This document shows, one piece after another, positions 61,204 through 64,000 of a stretch of DNA of 64,000 nt. Numbering within the stretch: position 1 is the stretch's first letter; every line of letters begins with the position of its first letter. The DNA comes from Variovorax fucosicus (GTDB lineage Bacteria; Pseudomonadota; Gammaproteobacteria; Burkholderiales; Burkholderiaceae_C). The DNA lies in the NCBI RefSeq assembly GCF_030316825.1, contig NZ_JASZYU010000001.1, positions 2,480,001 through 2,544,000 of the forward strand, read 5' to 3'. The notes below the pieces were generated by a model. The model was not told the DNA's origin and did not search any database. It was given only the letters and a program-made list of their open reading frames with translations. The translations under genes and the position numbers were made by a program.

Positions 61204-61429
61204 GGGCGGTATAGCAGGCCGGGTCCTCGATCCAGCGTTGCAGCGCCTCTCTGGCCCAGCCAGAGGCCTTGCCACCCAAATGGACTGGGGCAGGGAACCG
61301 GCCCTCCGCGACGCGCCGGTAGATCGTGGACCGGCTCAGCGCCGTGATTCGCACCACGTCGCGCAGCCGGTAGTACGCCGGTTGGGCCTTGCTGGTCACC
61401 GGAGGCGGTGGAGGCGGGGGAAAGATCAT
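61145..61429 (-). CDS. AlpA-family excisionase/regulator
   Basis: A 94-residue protein. The MerR/Xis-like winged helix-turn-helix is at about 18-70: YYRLRDVVRITALSRSTIYRRV, then GRFPAPVHLGGKASGW. AlpA-type proteins control excision and transcription of tRNA-integrated islands. The N-terminus has a run of prolines (FPPPPPPPVT). ATG 61429 was chosen because GGAG stands five bases before it on the minus strand. It faces away from int and overlaps its last 59 bases, so the two transcripts converge and could interfere. Confidence 0.86.
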   Translation of the reverse strand: MIFPPPPPPPVTSKAQPAYYRLRDVVRITALSRSTIYRRVAEGRFPAPVHLGGKASGWAREALQRWIEDPACYTAPTPPQAAADHGLPRAGAQP

Positions 61430-61566
61430 GCAAACTCCATCAGACAAGAATGAGTGCAAGCATGCGTTTAATGGCGTTCCGTGTGAACCCAGCGCGTCGC
61501 AAGCCATCGCAGACAGGCGCAGGTCCCGTATTCAGTCGCGGATGGCGCCGAGCATTAGGAACATTT

Positions 61567-62706
61567 ATGAATCTGTTTGAACCGGTCGTCGATGAGGGCA
61601 GACAACACCAGCACTTCAAAACAGTGCTGGCACCGGAACACGCAGCAAGCCGTCAGGTCGTGGAGGCCTGGGCGGATGGGTTTCCGAATCGAGACGGGAA
61701 GTTTGTCCAGGAATTTCAGCTCTCGTTCAACTCGCCCTTTTGGGAGATCTACCTTTACGCCGTTTTTCGCGAGTACGGTTTTGGCTTCGATTGGTCGCAC
61801 GCGTCCCCTGACTTTGCACTGGCGCACCATGGGCAATTCTTTTGCGTGGAGGCGGTGACGGCGAATGCGGCTGATGGCAAGCCCAACGAATGGGATATCA
61901 GGTTTAACCCCGAGAAGCCGCTCGAGTTTGAACTCGACCTCGAAGCGCTGAACCGCGAAGCGATGGTGCGGCTGGCCAATGCGATCTACGGCAAGCACCG
62001 CAAGTACCTGAACTCCTATTCGAAACTCGGGCATGTTGCTGGCAAGCCGTTCGTGCTAGCCGTTGCCCCATTCGAGCAGCCGCGTTTCAATCACCAGTAC
62101 AACCGGCCCATCAAGGCTGTGCTCTATGACCACTACGTGGATGAACCTGCGTACCAGAAGAATCCTGCAGCGTATCCAAATGGGCCGCCGAATAGGAATC
62201 TCGGTTTCGTCACTAAGGATAATGGAGCCGACATCGAACTGGGCGTGTTCAATGATGACCGCATGCGCCACATCAGCGCGGTGCTGTTCTCATGCACCGC
62301 AACCTATGGCAAGGTCGACGCTCTAGCGCCGCCGTCGGACGGGCGACGCACCATAGTTCAAACCATCTGGGGTTCAGAGCCGGACGGACGGCCCGTAATG
62401 CGTGCGGGCTATGCGGAGGAAACGGGCGAGACGCTCACCGACGGGTTGCAGATTTATCACAATCCGTATGCGCAGAATCCACTCGACCCCACAGTGTTCC
62501 GTCGGCGTGGAGTGGTGCAAAACTATTTGGATGAGCAGGCTGGTCGGTGGGTCGAGGAGGAGTTGACCCGCAGTTTGTACTTCCGGTTCGCGGTGACAGT
62601 GGTGGGGCGCGACGACACCACCGATGCCACCGGCCCAAATGAACCTGAGTCCGCGGAGAACGAATCCCCTCCGCCCCTTGGTGATCAGGAGCCCGCAATA
62701 GATTGA
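61567..62706 (+). CDS. Protein of unknown function carried by the element
   Basis: I do not recognise the family with confidence. The 379 residues lack a signal peptide or membrane segment. Visible blocks are FWEIYLYAVFREYGFGFDWSH, SPDFALAHHGQFFCVEAVTA (a possible nuclease-like Asp...Glu pair, without clear xK), KHRKYLNSYSKLGHVAGKPFVLAVAPF, and a polar, acidic tail (ESAENESPPPLGDQEPAID). ATG 61567 has AGGAA upstream. Base composition looks lower in GC than the surrounding chromosome, as for foreign cargo. A role in element maintenance or defence is possible but unproven. Its 3' end overlaps the next gene. Confidence 0.6.
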   Translation: MNLFEPVVDEGRQHQHFKTVLAPEHAASRQVVEAWADGFPNRDGKFVQEFQLSFNSPFWEIYLYAVFREYGFGFDWSHASPDFALAHHGQFFCVEAVTANAADGKPNEWDIRFNPEKPLEFELDLEALNREAMVRLANAIYGKHRKYLNSYSKLGHVAGKPFVLAVAPFEQPRFNHQYNRPIKAVLYDHYVDEPAYQKNPAAYPNGPPNRNLGFVTKDNGADIELGVFNDDRMRHISAVLFSCTATYGKVDALAPPSDGRRTIVQTIWGSEPDGRPVMRAGYAEETGETLTDGLQIYHNPYAQNPLDPTVFRRRGVVQNYLDEQAGRWVEEELTRSLYFRFAVTVVGRDDTTDATGPNEPESAENESPPPLGDQEPAID

Positions 62707-62915
62707 CGCATAGCCTTGAAAGCACGATCGCGTGCCATGAAAGCTGCCAACATGTGCGGAACAAGTGCAACTGCATCAACCTTCTCGCCGTATGTCTGCG
62801 AATGTTGTGCGGCATAGCGATCGAGCATGATCTGCAGATCCCTAGGCACGGTTATCGTGAGCTTCACCGTCGTTGACTTGGGTAATGGACCGAGGCGAAG
62901 TTTGGCTGCGCTCAT
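62685..62915 (-). CDS. DUF2274 protein of the Trb region
   Basis: A 76-residue DUF2274 protein. It has KLTITVPRDLQIMLDRYAAQHSQTYGEKVDAVALVPHML, a ribbon-helix-helix-like start followed by a helix. This family follows trbI in many mobile elements. Its start overlaps the trbI stop by four bases and its 3' end overlaps the convergent gene by 22 bases. Its role is unknown; a regulatory or accessory role in conjugation is likely. Confidence 0.85.
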   Translation of the reverse strand: MSAAKLRLGPLPKSTTVKLTITVPRDLQIMLDRYAAQHSQTYGEKVDAVALVPHMLAAFMARDRAFKAMRQSIAGS

Positions 62916-64000
62916 TGCGATGAACCTCTCTGAAAGAACAATGGTTGATAGGGTCGAAGCACCAGGTCTTTGCTCACCATCACTCGCATGGGAAAGCCAG
63001 GCCGGATCGTCAATGTTGGCTGAATACTGACGTTGCGTTTTGTGATCTCCTGCCCGACTTGGTTAACTGTGTCCTGGGCACTCTCACGTCCGGCGATGAC
63101 GATTCGGTTCCCATCGGTGCGGCTCTCCGGCGCTGCCAGCTCGGCACCGATGCCCAGCAGTGTGGACAGCGCAGCGCCAGCCAGGATGCGGTCCCAATGC
63201 CAATCGACACCATCTTCAAGCCCGGCGTAGCCTGCAGGATCGATGCCGGGCAGGCGATCCAGTGCCACCGACGACGTGTCGGGCAGGATCAGCCTGGTCC
63301 ATACCAGCAGGACGCGCCGCTGTCCGAAGGTCACTTGGCTGTCGTAGCGGCCGATCAGTCGCGAACCCTGCGGAATCAGCAGATGACGCCCTGTGGCAGT
63401 GTCGTAGACCGCTTCGGACACATTGGCAATGACCTGGCCAGGCAGGTCAGAGTTGATGCCGGTCACCAGCGCCGCCGGGATGATCGTGCCTGCCATCACC
63501 TGGTAGGGCGACAACGGCAACTGCAAGCTGCCGGGATTGAGCGTCGCTGCGTCACCCACCTTGGCGACGAACGCCTCCTTCTGATCCTGCCGGTTCTGCA
63601 CCGCCGTTGGATCAGGGTGCTGCGCTGCGGTGGCAGTGGTCCCCATCGGGTTGAACGGCTGATTGCCTGAAGCCAGTGCCGGAGGATCAACGACGGTCTG
63701 CGCGGCGCTCGGCTTCGGTCCGCCGCTGCTTGCACCGCTTCGGAAAAACACTGAAGACCGCGCTGCTTCTTCGGCCGCCAGACGCTCGGCCTGGGCCGGA
63801 TCGACGCCGCCGCCCGGCGGGCGCGTCTCCATCGGCTGCTGCGCTTTGACGATGGCAGGTCCCAAGTCTCCGGGCAGCGGCTCGCCCAGCACTGGCGGCC
63901 CTTGCTTCACAGCCGGCGGAATCCCGGCATAGTCCTTGGGGAGCTGGTCCAGGTTCTCGGCGCGAGAGACGCGATCGACGTTGAACAGCTCGGTGGCCAG
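62912..64000 (-). CDS. trbI: Conjugal transfer protein TrbI, N-terminal end beyond the window
   Basis: At least 362 residues of a VirB10/TrbI protein, which spans from inner to outer membrane in P-type conjugation channels. The frame stays open to base 64000, and the upstream residues (ENLDQLPKDYAGIPP) match TrbI, so the GTG at 63910 is internal. The VirB10 core is recognisable: LPLSPYQVMAGTIIPAALVTGINSDLPGQV, then LLIPQGSRLIGRYDSQVTFGQRRVLLVWTR and the end PMRVMVSKDLVLRPY. The other trb genes should lie to the right. Together with int at the left end it indicates a conjugative element. Confidence 0.93.
   Translation of the reverse strand: MATELFNVDRVSRAENLDQLPKDYAGIPPAVKQGPPVLGEPLPGDLGPAIVKAQQPMETRPPGGGVDPAQAERLAAEEAARSSVFFRSGASSGGPKPSAAQTVVDPPALASGNQPFNPMGTTATAAQHPDPTAVQNRQDQKEAFVAKVGDAATLNPGSLQLPLSPYQVMAGTIIPAALVTGINSDLPGQVIANVSEAVYDTATGRHLLIPQGSRLIGRYDSQVTFGQRRVLLVWTRLILPDTSSVALDRLPGIDPAGYAGLEDGVDWHWDRILAGAALSTLLGIGAELAAPESRTDGNRIVIAGRESAQDTVNQVGQEITKRNVSIQPTLTIRPGFPMRVMVSKDLVLRPYQPLFFQRGSSQ

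Overview
The window is very GC-rich and looks like a chromosome segment of a betaproteobacterium of the order Burkholderiales, most likely family Comamonadaceae and Variovorax-like. The grounds are gene order (gph next to a split trp operon; tRNA-tuf-tRNA-secE-nusG-rplKAJL-rpoBC; rsmB-DUF4390-ntrYX) and protein character. The genus is an inference from memory, not a database result. No rRNA or CRISPR array was seen.

Layout. (1) 1-1205: 3' part of an MltA lytic transglycosylase. (2) 1206-1590: non-coding, with two oppositely oriented, about 95-bp structured palindromes that share a loop core but have different stems. (3) 1591-30571: a type VI secretion (T6SS) locus. It opens with a sigma-like protein, a one-pass membrane protein and an exported caspase-family protease. 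Then come an Hcp-like protein, tagJ, tssE, tssF, tssG, clpV and vgrG, followed by a cargo/loading block (DUF2169-pentapeptide, pentapeptide, DUF3540, DUF4150 PAAR-like), an FHA protein and a PP2C phosphatase. On the minus strand are tssA, tssB, tssC, hcp and a small unknown gene. At the end are tssJ, a short TssM-like protein and a TssL with a long periplasmic extension. No tssK, full-length tssM or ppkA was found. (4) 30800-39875: an orphan NarL-type regulator, gph, a chalcone-isomerase-like exported protein, and a trp operon. The operon has a candidate leader peptide with a Trp-Pro-Trp run, a GxxExxY gene between trpE and trpG, and ltaE plus a LysE exporter between trpG and trpDC; ung follows.

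(5) 39881-53926: the translation/transcription block, tRNA-Tyr, -Gly, -Thr, tuf, tRNA-Trp, secE, nusG, rplK, rplA, rplJ, rplL, rpoB and rpoC, closed by a strong intrinsic terminator. (6) 53945-59602: LemA-like protein, rsmB, a DUF4390 protein, and an NtrY-like kinase with an NtrX-like regulator that lacks the AAA+ domain. (7) 59621-64000: tRNA-Phe with a tyrosine recombinase directly downstream, then an AlpA-like regulator, a gene of unknown function, a DUF2274 gene and trbI. This is the end of an integrative (probably conjugative, Trb-type) element inserted at tRNA-Phe. The tRNA carries a C5-A68 acceptor mismatch, as expected if its 3' end came with the element.

The items most worth follow-up are the covarying palindromes at 1281-1514, the sigma/membrane/caspase module that shares a C-terminal domain type with the T6SS TssL, the missing tssK/tssM, the trp leader, and the tRNA-Phe integration scar. 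Long open frames opposite rpoB, rpoC and clpV/vgrG are treated as GC shadows.
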